Of a stretch of 64,000 bases of DNA, positions 1 through 8,554 are shown piece by piece. Origin of the DNA: Leptolyngbya sp. Cla-17 (GTDB lineage: Bacteria > Cyanobacteriota > Cyanobacteriia > Leptolyngbyales > Leptolyngbyaceae). The stretch spans positions 62,001 to 126,000 of the forward strand of contig NZ_JAEVYN010000005.1 of assembly GCF_016807185.1 (NCBI RefSeq), read 5' to 3'. The notes beneath the pieces were generated by a model, which was not told the origin of the DNA, made no database searches, and was given only the letters and a program-made list of their open reading frames with translations. The translations under genes were made by a program, and so were the position numbers. The first letter of the stretch is position 1, and each line of letters starts with the position of its first letter.

Positions 1-1
1 C

Positions 2-217
2 AGTCGCGAGGATATTTCTGCCCAAATGTCTAGAATTGCAGTTCCAGTTTTAATCGTAGCTGGCGCGGAAGATCCGGTTATGTCCAAAGATATGCTTCAG
101 CAAGAAGTGGTCGATCGGCTTGCAATCGCTCGCCTGGTGGTTGTGTCGCAGGTCGGGCATTTGCTGCCGATCGAAAATCCTCAGGCTGTCAGCGAATTGA
201 TTCAATTGACGATCTGA
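2..217 (+). CDS. alpha/beta hydrolase, C-terminal end (partial)
   Basis: The frame is open from the left edge, so only the C-terminal ~71 residues are present. The segment PVLIVAGAEDPV followed by GHLLPIENPQ is the usual end of an alpha/beta-hydrolase fold: a strand ending in the acid residue (ED), then the loop with the catalytic histidine (GH) and a final helix. The substrate cannot be told from this fragment. A GNAT fragment follows at once in the same frame after the stop. Confidence 0.75.
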   Translation, partial: SREDISAQMSRIAVPVLIVAGAEDPVMSKDMLQQEVVDRLAIARLVVVSQVGHLLPIENPQAVSELIQLTI

Positions 218-241
218 GTCGGCTCCTATATCCAAAGTAGG

Positions 242-493
242 TTGATGCAGCATAAAGGCAGTCCTAGGGTTAAAGGGTATATGTTAGAAGCTATGCAAGT
301 ACTGACTAATTGGGCATTAGGACAGGATGAAATCTATGGAGTCTGGGCTTTTTGTGATGTTGAAAATGCTGCATCGGCACGAGTGATGGAGAAAGTTGGA
401 ATGCAGAGAGAAGGTATGTTGAAGCGTTGGTTCATTCACCCTAATATTTCTAAAGAGCCACGAGACTGTTATTGCTATGCAATCAGCAAGTAA
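242..493 (+). pseudogene. GNAT acetyltransferase, C-terminal fragment
   Basis: About 83 codons match the C-terminal half of RimJ/RimL-type N-acetyltransferases: GYMLEA (helix after the acetyl-CoA loop), then VWAFCDVENAASARVMEKVGM and REGMLKRW. The first half of the fold, with the substrate-binding strands, is absent. The frame upstream runs straight back to the hydrolase stop at 217, with no GNAT sequence and no convincing ribosome-binding site. It is most likely a truncated gene. An attC-like site starts 33 bp after its stop, so it may once have been a cassette gene. Confidence 0.65.
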
Positions 494-525
494 GCTCCAA
501 AAGCAGCAAATGGTGAGCAATCGCG

Positions 526-611
526 GCATAACACCGCAATGCACCGAAACTCTGAAGTATGCTGGGGGCTAGCGAAGATTATCTGCGTCCGATGCATTGC
601 GAACGTTATCT
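526..611 (+). other. integron attC-like recombination site (a)
   Basis: An imperfect inverted repeat with integron-cassette architecture: outer box GCATAAC at 526-532 and GTTATCT at 605-611 (AAC/GTT triplets), inner arms GCAATGCA (536-543) and TGCATTGC (593-600), about 50 bp between the arms. It lies just downstream of the GNAT fragment on the same strand, as expected for a cassette attC. The outer boxes deviate from the RYYYAAC/GTTRRRY consensus, so support is moderate. Confidence 0.45.
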
Positions 612-637
612 GTAAAACAAACGACCGTTTGTTTTAC
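612..637. promoter_or_regulatory. 26-bp perfect palindrome, TetR-type operator candidate
   Basis: Two perfect 12-bp arms, GTAAAACAAACG and CGTTTGTTTTAC, are separated by AC. The core ACAAACG-N2-CGTTTGT is the kind of site bound by many TetR/AcrR repressors. No intact gene starts directly after it. A TetR C-terminal remnant lies on the same strand at 8107-8397, beyond several IS insertions. Confidence 0.45.
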
Positions 638-867
638 GGTTGGGGTTTGTCAGGGTAAAGTAGCGTTTCAGCCTCCAAACTCTGTAAAACAACTTGTCAA
701 TCAATCTATGTATCAAAATAGGGCGGGCGCGACGAGTTTTGATACAGTTGTAGCATTGCAAGTTTCTCGCTGCCATGTTGATTGGGTACGAACGGGTTTC
801 AACAGATGATCAAAATTTGGCGTTACAACATGACGCGCTGCAAACGGCGGGGTGTGACAAACAGGAC

Positions 868-1188
868 TTACGCAAGAGTCATTTGAACAGATGGATGCTT
901 GAGTTGGGCAATCAAGTAATCTGAGAGCATTCCCTCCCTGCTTAATCTGATAAACCGTTCTACTGGTCTGATAAGCGATCGCTTTGAGGCGACTCCAAAC
1001 GAGCAAGGCACAGGCAATATGATTGCGCTGAATCCGCGCTTTGCGGCATTGACACGCTTCCACGCCAGTCAACTGCTTGAGTTCGCGGTGAAACTCCTCA
1101 ATCTTTCAACGGATGCCACACTCATCTTGTACCGCATCCGTAGAAGATTGAGTTAAGTCGTTTGTGACGACAAACTCTGTCATCCTGC
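868..1188 (-). pseudogene. DDE transposase C-terminal remnant (IS4/IS701-like)
   Basis: Reading leftward gives TEFVVTNDL, then CGIR, an in-frame stop, KIEEFHRELKQLTGVEACQC and KARIQRNHIACALLVW, ending near 870. This is the conserved end of a DDE transposase with the YREL-like element (HRELK). It carries a nonsense codon and further frame changes. It abuts the IS1 remnant at about 1186, suggesting one element inserted into the other. Confidence 0.6.
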
Positions 1189-1459
1189 TTTATCTGCTGG
1201 TATTTCGCGTTAACGTACTGTTGCAATCACAGTTCTGAGATTTGCAGGGCACGGGCAATTCCTGCTAACGACAACTTTTCTAGAAGCAATCGGTCAATGA
1301 TGCCTTTAGTTTCCTCGCCAATCATCCGCCATTGCGGATTTTCAACAAATTGCCGTCCACAATCTCGACATTTATGATTTTGCTTCTGATGTCGGGTTCG
1401 ACCGTTTCTCATCACAGAGTTAGACAACAGCTTGGACAGACAGGCAGAGCGGTAGACAT
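1186..1459 (-). pseudogene. IS1-family InsA-type transposase remnant
   Basis: From the ATG at 1459 the frame reads MSTALPVCPSC. After a frameshift it continues VMRNGRTRHQKQNHKCRDCG, the C-x2-C zinc finger and HTH region of IS1 first ORFs. A W-to-stop change follows ISEL, and the sequence ends at the junction with the neighbouring transposase remnant. It is inactive. Confidence 0.65.
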
Positions 1460-1490
1460 GAAAACAAATAACGTTAGAATCACAGCACCG

Positions 1491-3035
1491 TCATTCTCTC
1501 ATCCTTTCCTCTTTACCATTACCCTTGGTTCTTTGGGGTGGAAAGTTCTTCTGCCACCAAAACCGATTTTGCTCACTCAAAGGAAATGCACCCAGATAAA
1601 GAGGTGTTTGATTCCTGATTGCTGGAGAATACGATTTTAGATAAAAGTTATCCGCTGTTGGATCCATAAATTGAGGATCACCAATGATGGCTTTGTTACC
1701 CTTGAATGAATAGATCGTTGCCCAATCGTTCGGCAACCAACCCGCCTCGATCGAAGAGCGGGCATTGTCAGGAGAATGGATCAAATTCTGAAACACCTGA
1801 ATATTTTTCTGTTGAAATACCTGATGAATATTGGAATTACTTTCTAAATAGCGATCGCTGTATCCAATTTGGAAGCCCACATTCTGACTCACAATATTTC
1901 TGGAAATTTCAACGGATCTTAAGTTGTTGGAAAAGAGATACAAACCTCCAGTAATCCAATAAAATTCTTCACCAGGATTCGGTTTTCCATAACCGTTATG
2001 ATAAATAGTGTTGTGATAAATTTTGATATTTTCGCGTAAACCGTCTTCACCCCATCGTCCAAATAATATTCCAGTGCCCCAATTGTCATAAAGTAAATTG
2101 TGATGAACTCGAATATTTCTAGCAGAAATTCCGCTTTCTACAGACAAAACGAAGCCCGCCCCCTGGCAATCATGTACAACGTTTTGGAAAACTTCAACAT
2201 CCTCTAAAACACCAAACCAACTATCAACATAAAGTCCTTGGCGTTTGACATGGTGCACGTAATTGTGATGAACCTGACCATGCTGACTCGCCTCCTTCAC
2301 ATCAATTCCCTCTTTTTGGCTATCCTGGACTTGGTTATAAGCCACCTCAAAGTGTTCTACAGTGCCTAAAGAAATGGCTTCATGGGGAGCTTCTCCGGTT
2401 TCAGCACCGACATAACCCAGTTTGAGGTTATTTGCATTAATCACAGTATTCGCCAGAATTTTGATGTGATGAGACACTGATCCTTGACTTCCCCAAACAC
2501 CAATTCCAGAAGAAAAAGAATTTTCAGTTTGGTTGTTCTTTAATGTGATGTGGTGACTATTTCTAATAGTGAAGCCTGAATTGTGGGAATTTTTAATGCT
2601 AAGATTCTTCACCGTAATATAACTAACATTTTCTAATTGAAATGCACCCTGGTCGTGAGGAAAGGGAGGGGTTTCAGACTTTAGAATGTTAATTTGATCG
2701 GCATTAATCACAACAGCTTCATTGGGATAGGCTGCATACGTAATTGGATGGGCCTGAGTACCCGAATGATGAACCTGAATTTGTTGAGCAATTGGATAGA
2801 TCCCCCCCCGAATATAAACGGTTTGTCCAGTCGTTAAAACTGCAGCCGCATGATGAATGGTTGCCCAGGGTCGAGTGAATGAGCCATCGTAGGTATCGTT
2901 TCCATTGGTAGCAACATAAAAGGTTGGTTGACTGGTTTTGGCAAGGCTATTCTCCGGATTCAACCCATGGATGCTTAGGATCAATAGAACGGGAACGATC
3001 GCAAATCTAATGAACCGAAAGACTGACCATTTCAT
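1491..3035 (-). CDS. secreted right-handed parallel beta-helix protein
   Basis: This 514-aa protein starts with a basic N-terminus and a hydrophobic segment (residues ~8-25), a plausible Sec signal peptide ending near SLAKT. Next comes FYVATNGNDTYDGS...PWATIHHAA, the DUF1565 start typical of pectate-lyase-like beta-helix proteins, then PbH1-type repeats rich in N/H (KNLSIKNSHNSGFTIRNSHH, NTIYHNGYGK). Such proteins act on or bind polysaccharides outside the cell; the catalytic specificity cannot be read. It is divergent from a truncated epimerase gene, which may hint at former exopolysaccharide genes here. The gene appears intact. Confidence 0.8.
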   Translation of the reverse strand: MKWSVFRFIRFAIVPVLLILSIHGLNPENSLAKTSQPTFYVATNGNDTYDGSFTRPWATIHHAAAVLTTGQTVYIRGGIYPIAQQIQVHHSGTQAHPITYAAYPNEAVVINADQINILKSETPPFPHDQGAFQLENVSYITVKNLSIKNSHNSGFTIRNSHHITLKNNQTENSFSSGIGVWGSQGSVSHHIKILANTVINANNLKLGYVGAETGEAPHEAISLGTVEHFEVAYNQVQDSQKEGIDVKEASQHGQVHHNYVHHVKRQGLYVDSWFGVLEDVEVFQNVVHDCQGAGFVLSVESGISARNIRVHHNLLYDNWGTGILFGRWGEDGLRENIKIYHNTIYHNGYGKPNPGEEFYWITGGLYLFSNNLRSVEISRNIVSQNVGFQIGYSDRYLESNSNIHQVFQQKNIQVFQNLIHSPDNARSSIEAGWLPNDWATIYSFKGNKAIIGDPQFMDPTADNFYLKSYSPAIRNQTPLYLGAFPLSEQNRFWWQKNFPPQRTKGNGKEERMRE

Positions 3036-3131
3036 AACAGATTATGAATCGAGGGGGGTTACGCTACTTTAACCGAATTTTTTGCCCCGAATTTGTTCTT
3101 GAGTCCAGCTTTTCCCGTTCATAAAACGGCT

Positions 3132-3224
3132 ATGAAACTTCTAATCACTGGCGCAAGTGGGTTTCTGGGGTGGCATTTAACAGAGCTTGCTGCGTCAACC
3201 TGGGATGTGTACGGCACCTGGTGA
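3132..3224 (+). pseudogene. NAD(P)-dependent epimerase/RmlD-like reductase, N-terminal stub
   Basis: The ATG at 3132 opens 30 codons beginning MKLLITGASGFLGWHL, the Rossmann GxxGxxG nucleotide-binding start of sugar-nucleotide epimerases and dTDP-4-dehydrorhamnose reductases. The frame then stops (GTW, TGA) and nothing of the family continues. Sequence after ~3235 resembles other mobile remnants, so the rest was lost to insertion or deletion. Confidence 0.6.
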
Positions 3225-3279
3225 TCGCGACTATGACATCCTTATCCCATGCTTTTGTGGCAGTATCACAGCAGCCACA

Positions 3280-3412
3280 ACGGAGGCATGCAACCGATGT
3301 TCCCTCACCACAAGCCGCACCGGGGGAATCTCGACCTGCTGCACCCAATATGGGTCTAGGTCTTTGCCCTGCAACACCTCTCCACAGTTGATGTAGCGTT
3401 GCGGATCTCAGG
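3280..3412 (-). pseudogene. IS66-type transposase fragment (possible)
   Basis: One minus frame reads YINCGEVLQGKDLDPYWVQQ followed by VEIPPVRLVVREHRL. The pattern 'QV.IPPVRL.V.EHRL' resembles the segment after the zinc finger in IS66 TnpC proteins. Both ends are degraded and the cysteine pair is lost. The call is tentative. Confidence 0.35.
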
Positions 3413-3515
3413 GGGTGACAGTGAAGACGAAAGCAAAGCTGGGAAGTAGAAATGAAGCACACGAATAAACGAAAATAGAGCGAGGTCTTTGAATTCGCTC
3501 TACCACATCAAAATA

Positions 3516-3788
3516 TGTTGCCGCCATTTCACCAGGCTTGCCTATCGGCATAACTCTCTCAAATTCAATTGATGACACTGACCATGTTAATCACGTTGTT
3601 GCAGAGTGAACGCCAAGTATCACTTGAGCGGTTAGCGACCCTGTTTGCTCAACCGATCCAATTTGAGAGTCGTCGTCGGAACTTGCAACGGTTTTTGATG
3701 CTGCCGCAGTTGAGTGCTAAAGCGCTGTGGTTTCCCATCCTCAAGTATTGGCTCAAGGGGCACTTTAATCCTCATATGTCACTCTAGT
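3516..3788 (+). pseudogene. IS4-type transposase, N-terminal remnant
   Basis: From the ATG at 3516 the frame reads MLPPFHQACLSA, then TAA, then LSQIQLMTLTMLITLLQSER and RRRNLQRFLMLPQLS, the N-terminus of a cyanobacterial IS4-type transposase. It has a nonsense codon at residue 13 and is cut after ~90 codons exactly where an inverted-repeat element begins (3770). Confidence 0.65.
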
Positions 3789-4039
3789 TAAAGTAAAATC
3801 CAGGCAAAACGCTGAAAGACTTTCACCGACCGCTGTCTGATATCCCTCTTGAATCACTTTCGGAAAAGCAAATTTAATCAAAAATGCTGAAGATTCTATA
3901 CGGCTTGAGTCTTAGCATACGCAGCTTATTTCCGATATTTCAAAACATTTGACAATGAAGCGTATATACCAGACAGCAGTCGGTGAAAGACTTTCAGCGT
4001 TTTGCCTGGATTTTACTTTAACTAGAGTGACATATGAGG
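3770..4039. mobile_element. long-inverted-repeat MITE (A) with a nested element
   Basis: Arms of 73 bp at 3770-3842 and 3967-4039 are reverse complements with three mismatches by eye, starting CCTCATATGTCACTCTAG. The centre (3842-3967) is a second repeat (MITE B) that recurs inverted at 5536-5664. It has no coding capacity and interrupts the IS4-type remnant. Confidence 0.75.
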
Positions 4040-4152
4040 GATATAGCAGTACGCTGTTGTCTTAGGACACATTCTTAAGCTAGGTTTGTTTTATTTCAGG
4101 CTCGAAATGGAGAAAATGTCCTGACGCGCTTTGGTATTGCTATATCCCTCAT
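4034..4152. mobile_element. small MITE (C), 119 bp
   Basis: Perfect 15-bp terminal inverted repeats ATGAGGGATATAGCA (4034-4048) and its complement (4138-4152) enclose a non-coding core. The ends overlap MITE A on the left and the IS701 terminal repeat on the right, so the elements are stacked. Confidence 0.6.
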
Positions 4153-5535
4153 TAATCACTCTAAGCAGATGAAAAGATAAGTTGGAGGTTTAGCTGATGC
4201 ACCCGTGGACAGATAAACTGATTCATCTTCTGCGTCAGTTGCTCAAACCCTAACTGAAGGGAAGCAATGGGAAAAACCGTCAACCAGTGTTTAAGCCAAT
4301 TGAAGCAAACTAAAGGTTGAATAACTAAACGCAAGTTGTTGAGTAAGTTCTTCCAACCGCTCTGGTTATTCCACCACGGGTGCTGCGAAAACCGCTGATG
4401 GGCCAGTGGACAGGAGTCGTTGAATGGGTCGGCAAACAAACTGACCATCAAAAACGTACTCATGACCAACTCCCACCACTTCTCAATCTGCTCATAGCGG
4501 GTCATACGAAAGTCTGCCCACCCGAGTGCATCTTTGGCTTGTTTGAGACCATACTCAATCCAGGTTCTAAAGCCATAACTGTCACCAATATCTTTGAGTT
4601 TGATTGCCGGGGCACAGACCATGACATAGGACGTTGAGTTGTCCGGTAACGTGTCAGGGTCAGTGGTCAACAGCCAGTACTGCTTGCGGTGGCTTTTGCC
4701 GTAAATCACCTCAGCCATGTGACGGGTTTCTGTCGTGCCATTACTAAAGGTGCGCTTGAAGGTCTGCCAAGGCTCCTGGTACACCTCCTGGTCTTGCGGT
4801 AGCCACAAAGCATGGTTGCTGCGAATCGCCAGGATGTAAGGTAGGTTTAATTCATCTAGCACATCGACAAAGTTGACTTTACTTTCGCCATACAAGCTAT
4901 CGGCGAGCACCAGTTCAAACTCAAATCCTAGTGCTTGTAATTGTCGAATCATGGTTGCCGCAATTTGCGGTTTACTTTGATACTCTTCTCCCTCTTTGAG
5001 TCGTTCTCTGGGTTTATACACCTCAAAACTCAATGGCACAATCATGCCATCGACTAAGCCGTAGGCAGTGACAGCGACAATGCCATTTTCCTTCTTACCG
5101 ACGTTGCCGATGTATTGCCGTTTGACGTAATCAGTGCTTTTTCCCTTCTTACAATCTCCAGTTTCATCAATCAGTAATATCAATGACCGACCGTTGAGTA
5201 CCTTGAGGGTCAACTCCAATCGCTTCTGGCGTAACTGTTGCACCTGCCAAGGAGACTCGGTAAGGAAGTGATGTAAGTTTTGCTGATTGTTTAAGCCTAC
5301 TGCTTTGGCAATGGCAGGTAAGGATTTGCGTTTAATCTCGCTAATCATCCCCAGATGCAGAAGCTTAAAGGCTTCATAGCTGCGCACTTCTGGGAATAAG
5401 TCCTCATACAATTGGCAGTATTCATCCACAAAATGTATCGTCGGGCGGGCGGCTCTAGATGCTGGCATGGCAATTGAATCTGGACAAACGTACCTCTATA
5501 ATAGATAGTCTCTAGTCAGAGTGATTTAAGAGGGT
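4144..5535 (-). mobile_element. IS701-family insertion sequence
   Basis: The terminal inverted repeats are approximate: CCCTCATTAATCACTCT at the left and the complement of GAGTGATTTAAGAGGG at the right (about 5523-5535). One full-length transposase fills the element. The exact ends and the 4-bp target duplication are obscured by the adjoining MITEs. Confidence 0.7.
4161..5468 (-). CDS. IS701-family transposase
   Basis: A 435-aa DDE transposase. Residues ~115-135 contain LILLIDETGDCKKGK (first catalytic D), residues ~205-215 contain LVLADSLYG (second D), and the C-terminal third has FRTWIEYGLKQAKDALGWAD with the catalytic-E helix typical of IS701 (IE-GLKQ-K--LGWAD). Length and motifs are those of an intact IS701 enzyme. 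It is probably functional. Confidence 0.9.
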   Translation of the reverse strand: MPASRAARPTIHFVDEYCQLYEDLFPEVRSYEAFKLLHLGMISEIKRKSLPAIAKAVGLNNQQNLHHFLTESPWQVQQLRQKRLELTLKVLNGRSLILLIDETGDCKKGKSTDYVKRQYIGNVGKKENGIVAVTAYGLVDGMIVPLSFEVYKPRERLKEGEEYQSKPQIAATMIRQLQALGFEFELVLADSLYGESKVNFVDVLDELNLPYILAIRSNHALWLPQDQEVYQEPWQTFKRTFSNGTTETRHMAEVIYGKSHRKQYWLLTTDPDTLPDNSTSYVMVCAPAIKLKDIGDSYGFRTWIEYGLKQAKDALGWADFRMTRYEQIEKWWELVMSTFLMVSLFADPFNDSCPLAHQRFSQHPWWNNQSGWKNLLNNLRLVIQPLVCFNWLKHWLTVFPIASLQLGFEQLTQKMNQFICPRVHQLNLQLIFSSA

Positions 5536-5664
5536 TATATACGCTTCATTGTCAAATGTTTTGAAATATCGGAAATAAGCTGCATATGCTAAGACTCAAG
5601 CTGTATAGAAGCTTCAGCATTTTTTATTAAATTTGCTTTTCCAAAAGTGATTCAAGAGGGATAT
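5536..5664. mobile_element. MITE B, second copy (inverted)
   Basis: This segment is a near-identical reverse complement of 3842-3967. Shared blocks include TTGTCAAATGTTTTGAAATA and AAGTGATTCAAGAGGGATA. Its right end AAGTGATTCAAGAGGG resembles the IS701 terminal repeat next door, so it may be mobilised by that transposase. The element ends at the start codon of the following hydrolase. Confidence 0.7.
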
Positions 5665-6450
5665 ATGCGAAGCGGTAGAGCGTTCTTGGTGGGAATATTG
5701 GCTGTGCTGGTGCTAGCCGTTTGGCAAGTTGGAGCGACGCTACCACCTGTCCACATTCTGCCCTTGGGGGATTCGATTACCCAAGGTGGGCGGACGGACC
5801 GTGAAGAGTATACCTACCGCTTACCATTACAGCGCCTATTAGTCGAGGCAGGTGTGCCCTTTGTGTTCATTGGGTCTATGACTACGGGGCTACAGCCAGA
5901 GGCTACGTGGCCAGCAGTGGCTCCTGGCGTACAGTTTGATCGCCATCATGAAGGACACTATGGCTGGAAAACGGCTGCTGTGCGGGATCAGTTGGCGACT
6001 TGGCTGCAATCCTATGCTCGCCCGGATATCGTGCTGATTCATCTTGGGACTAATGACCAGGATGCTGCCAACAGCGCTGCTAACGCGGTCGAGGCAAAGG
6101 CACTTTTTACCCACGCAATCGTGGAACCGTTGGCAGACATGATCGGCATCCTGCGCAGGCGGAATCCCAGGGTTGTGATCTTGGTAGGGCATTTAAATTT
6201 CGATAGCGACACTGCAAGGCAAATTCGTTTGTTGGTCGAGTCTATGGCGAGCAGGCTTTCAACACCAGCTTCACCGATCGTGACTGTGCCTCATTATCTT
6301 GGATTTATAGCGGCACCTGGCCCTGGAAGTGACACCTTCGACTGGGCCCATCCTAATCCTCAGGGGCAGCAGAAAATGGCTCTAGCCTGGTTCAAGGCGA
6401 TGAAGCCTTATTTACCCCTGAGTTCAACTCAAGCCCCAAAGGAGCAATAG
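5665..6450 (+). CDS. secreted SGNH/GDSL-family hydrolase
   Basis: A 261-aa protein from the ATG at 5665. The N-terminus MRSGR plus a hydrophobic stretch (residues ~6-25) is a signal peptide or anchor. Block I is GDSIT with the nucleophile Ser37, block III is GTND, and block V is DWAHPN carrying the catalytic Asp and His. This marks an SGNH esterase/lipase, probably deacylating a carbohydrate or lipid outside the cytoplasm. The only Shine-Dalgarno-like sequence (AAGAGGG, about 5 nt before the ATG) lies in the end of MITE B. The ATG overlaps the MITE boundary, so the native upstream region has been replaced. A start at GTG 5647 is possible but would sit inside the MITE. Confidence 0.85.
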   Translation: MRSGRAFLVGILAVLVLAVWQVGATLPPVHILPLGDSITQGGRTDREEYTYRLPLQRLLVEAGVPFVFIGSMTTGLQPEATWPAVAPGVQFDRHHEGHYGWKTAAVRDQLATWLQSYARPDIVLIHLGTNDQDAANSAANAVEAKALFTHAIVEPLADMIGILRRRNPRVVILVGHLNFDSDTARQIRLLVESMASRLSTPASPIVTVPHYLGFIAAPGPGSDTFDWAHPNPQGQQKMALAWFKAMKPYLPLSSTQAPKEQ

Positions 6451-6493
6451 CTGTGCAGTTCACCCCATCATCACAGTGCATTTAGCGATTATC

Positions 6494-6861
6494 GGCGTTG
6501 CATAATGAAGGGATGAATTAGGGTTAATTTTGATGCAATGTCCAGGCTACCAATCCACTCATATCCGTAAGAACGGGAAGAGAAGGGGTAAGCAAAATTA
6601 GGCGTTGCTGAATGGGATATGAATCAAATTAGCGTTGGAATGGAACGGAATTTTAGGTGGTGGAGTAGCAAACGGATGGTAGTGCGTTAAACGATGGTGG
6701 CGTTGAGCCGCCGTTGTCTTCAATCGACTATGCTGCCAAATCCAGTTGAAGTACCTCACCACTAAACGAGCCGTCACTTTGGTTTGCTCCCATAGTTCCA
6801 CCAGCCAACGGTGAATCACTGGTGAAATCATCATACAGCGGTTCTTGCTTGAGTCAGCCAC
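6494..6861. mobile_element. two IS1-type remnants
   Basis: Near-direct repeats GGCGTTGCATAATG (6494) and GGCGTTGCTGAATG (~6601) look like IS1 outer ends. On the plus strand an ATG at 6534 reads MQCPGYQSTHIRKNGKRRGK then stops, an InsA start with one zinc-finger Cys lost. On the minus strand 6598-6861 reads WEQTKVTARLVVRYFNWIWQ and HSRLKTTAAQR, the C-terminus of the IS1 transposase also seen intact at 59.9 kb. Neither is functional. Confidence 0.65.
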
Positions 6862-6909
6862 AATTTGCCAGTCTAAGAGGCAACCAATGCAATATCAAAA
6901 TTGTCGCCT

Positions 6910-7861
6910 ATGCCAGCCGCCTTATCTGTCGATTTACGTCAACGAATTATGGCAGCGTATGACAAAGAAGGGTCACAGCGGCAACTGGCAGAGCGCTTTA
7001 AGGTGAGTTTATCCTTCATCAGAGATCTGAGACGACACCATCGTGAAACGGGCACCGTGCAACCCAAGCCCCACGGGGGAGGAGCAGTTGCCAAGTTAGG
7101 GAAAGAACAGTTGCCCATCGTTGAAGCGTTGGTTACGGCCCAACCGGATGCCCTGCTCGAAGAGTTGTGTGAGCGCTTTGCAAGGGCAACCGGGGTGGAG
7201 GTGAGTGTATCGACCATGCAACGAACTGTCTGTAAGCTCAAGTTAAGCGTCAAAAAAAACACTGATTGCCTCTGAACAAGACACGCAACGAGTCAAAGAT
7301 TTACGATTTGCTCATCGGATGTGGAGTTTCACGATAGACCCGCGTAACTTGGTCTTCATTGATGAGACTGGCATCCATCTGGGCATGACTCGGCTCTATG
7401 GTCGCGCCCCAATCGGTGAACGCTTGTACGACAGTGAAACTCCTGGCGATCAAGGAAAGAATATCTCGTTAATCGGAGGGATGAGTATCGATGGTTTGAT
7501 TGCCACGATGAGCCTTGTCGGCAGCGTCAATACTGAGGTGTTCTTGTTCTACATCCAGGAGATTTTGATTCCTCAACTGTGGATAGGAGCGATTATTGTC
7601 ATGGATAACTTACCTGTTCATCATGCCGTAGTGGTGCGAGAGGCAATTGAAGCGGTGGGGGCAAAAGTTGTATTTTTGCCCCCTTATTCACCAGATCTTT
7701 CACCCATTGAATTGTGTTGGTCAAAACTGAAGCAACTTTTGCGCTCGGCTAAGGCTCGAACCTGTGAAGCACTCGACCAAGCCTTGAGCAAAATTATCAA
7801 TGACTGTATTTCCGCTGATGACGCGCTCGGTTGGTTCGCTCACTGTGGCTTATTTATCTGA
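6910..7861 (+). CDS. IS630-family transposase in two frames
   Basis: The first frame (ATG 6910 to 7275) holds the HTH domain (LRQRIMAAYDKEGSQRQLAE). The second (to 7861) holds the DDE domain: VFIDETGIHLGM, VMDNLPVHH and PPYSPDLSPIELCWSKLKQ. The frames join at an A8 run (7252-7259). Moving from the first to the second needs +1, or loss of one A, so expression would require polymerase slippage or the element is mutated. Likely element ends are AAGAGGCAA near 6875 and its imperfect complement near 7925. Confidence 0.75.
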
Positions 7862-7939
7862 AAATCGCTGTAAGTTTGCCCTATGGGGCTGAAAACGCTC
7901 AAAATACGCCTAAAAGCGTGACTAATTGCCTCTCCGCAA

Positions 7940-8106
7940 TTAATCAACTCTCCCTAGCGCCTAGTGGGTCATGCTTTTTGCCAACCCCCATTCCGGATAA
8001 TCAATGTTATCAGGAATAGAAGGGACGGTGAGATCAGGATGTAGCACCACAAGGTCGTCAGAAGCTGCTCACTAATCCCGACCCACCCAAGACGATCGCG
8101 GTCTAA
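7940..8106. other. spacer with a hairpin, no gene seen
   Basis: Nothing coding is recognisable. ATTCCGGATAA and TTATCAGGAAT (7990-8018) form an imperfect 10-bp stem with a short loop. Confidence 0.35.
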
Positions 8107-8397
8107 GTGAGAAACAGGGCGTTTTCTGAACCATCTCCTGATCCTATGATTATCGGTAGTGCATCGAGCAATCCTGGGGTCGCTCAAATTTACTGGGAGA
8201 AATATCTGCACCCCCGGCGACAATCCTTCGCTGTTATTATCGAACGGGCAAAGACAAGAAATGAAACTCCAACAGACTTAGATTCAGGCTTGGTTTTTGA
8301 CACGATAAGCGGCATCATGCTCTATGCCTTGATCTTCCCGCCTATAGAATTTTGGACAACCTATGTCCGTCGTGCCCTGAGTTTGCTGCTTAGATGA
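8107..8397 (+). pseudogene. TetR/AcrR repressor, C-terminal fragment
   Basis: The ~90 readable residues (IIGSASSNPGVAQIYWEKYL, PRRQSFAVIIERA, then TDLDSGLVFDTISGIMLYAL) match the ligand-binding C-terminal domain of TetR-family regulators. The DNA-binding HTH half is missing upstream, where IS630 debris lies. It cannot bind an operator by itself. It may be the lost partner of the palindrome at 612-637. Confidence 0.55.
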
Positions 8398-8468
8398 GTT
8401 TTGACGTGATTAGCTTTGAACGCTCGCAGACAACCTAGATGTGCTGTCCACACACATAACTTAAAGCC

Positions 8469-8554
8469 GCTCAACGGCTGTAATTGAGCGGCAAACGATC
8501 GCCTTCAGCTTAAATAAATATTACGCTTCTGTCCGCTCCAATGCTTTGTTAGCC
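8469..8554 (-). other. integron attC-like site (b)
   Basis: On the minus strand the outer box GGCTAAC (8554-8548) overlaps the TAA stop of the 229-aa gene, as is common in cassettes. The inner arm ATTGGAGCGG (8542-8533) pairs with CCGCTCAAT (8491-8483) with one extra G in the first arm, and a distal GTTGAGC box (8475-8469) fits GTTRRRY. The single unpaired base in the L'' arm is a hallmark of attC. A competing hairpin (GCCGCTCAA/TTGAGCGGC) lies at the distal end. Confidence 0.5.

Noticed and set aside
7990..8018. Hairpin ATTCCGGATAA/TTATCAGGAAT as an attC site
   Set aside because: It lacks the outer AAC/GTT boxes at the right distances.
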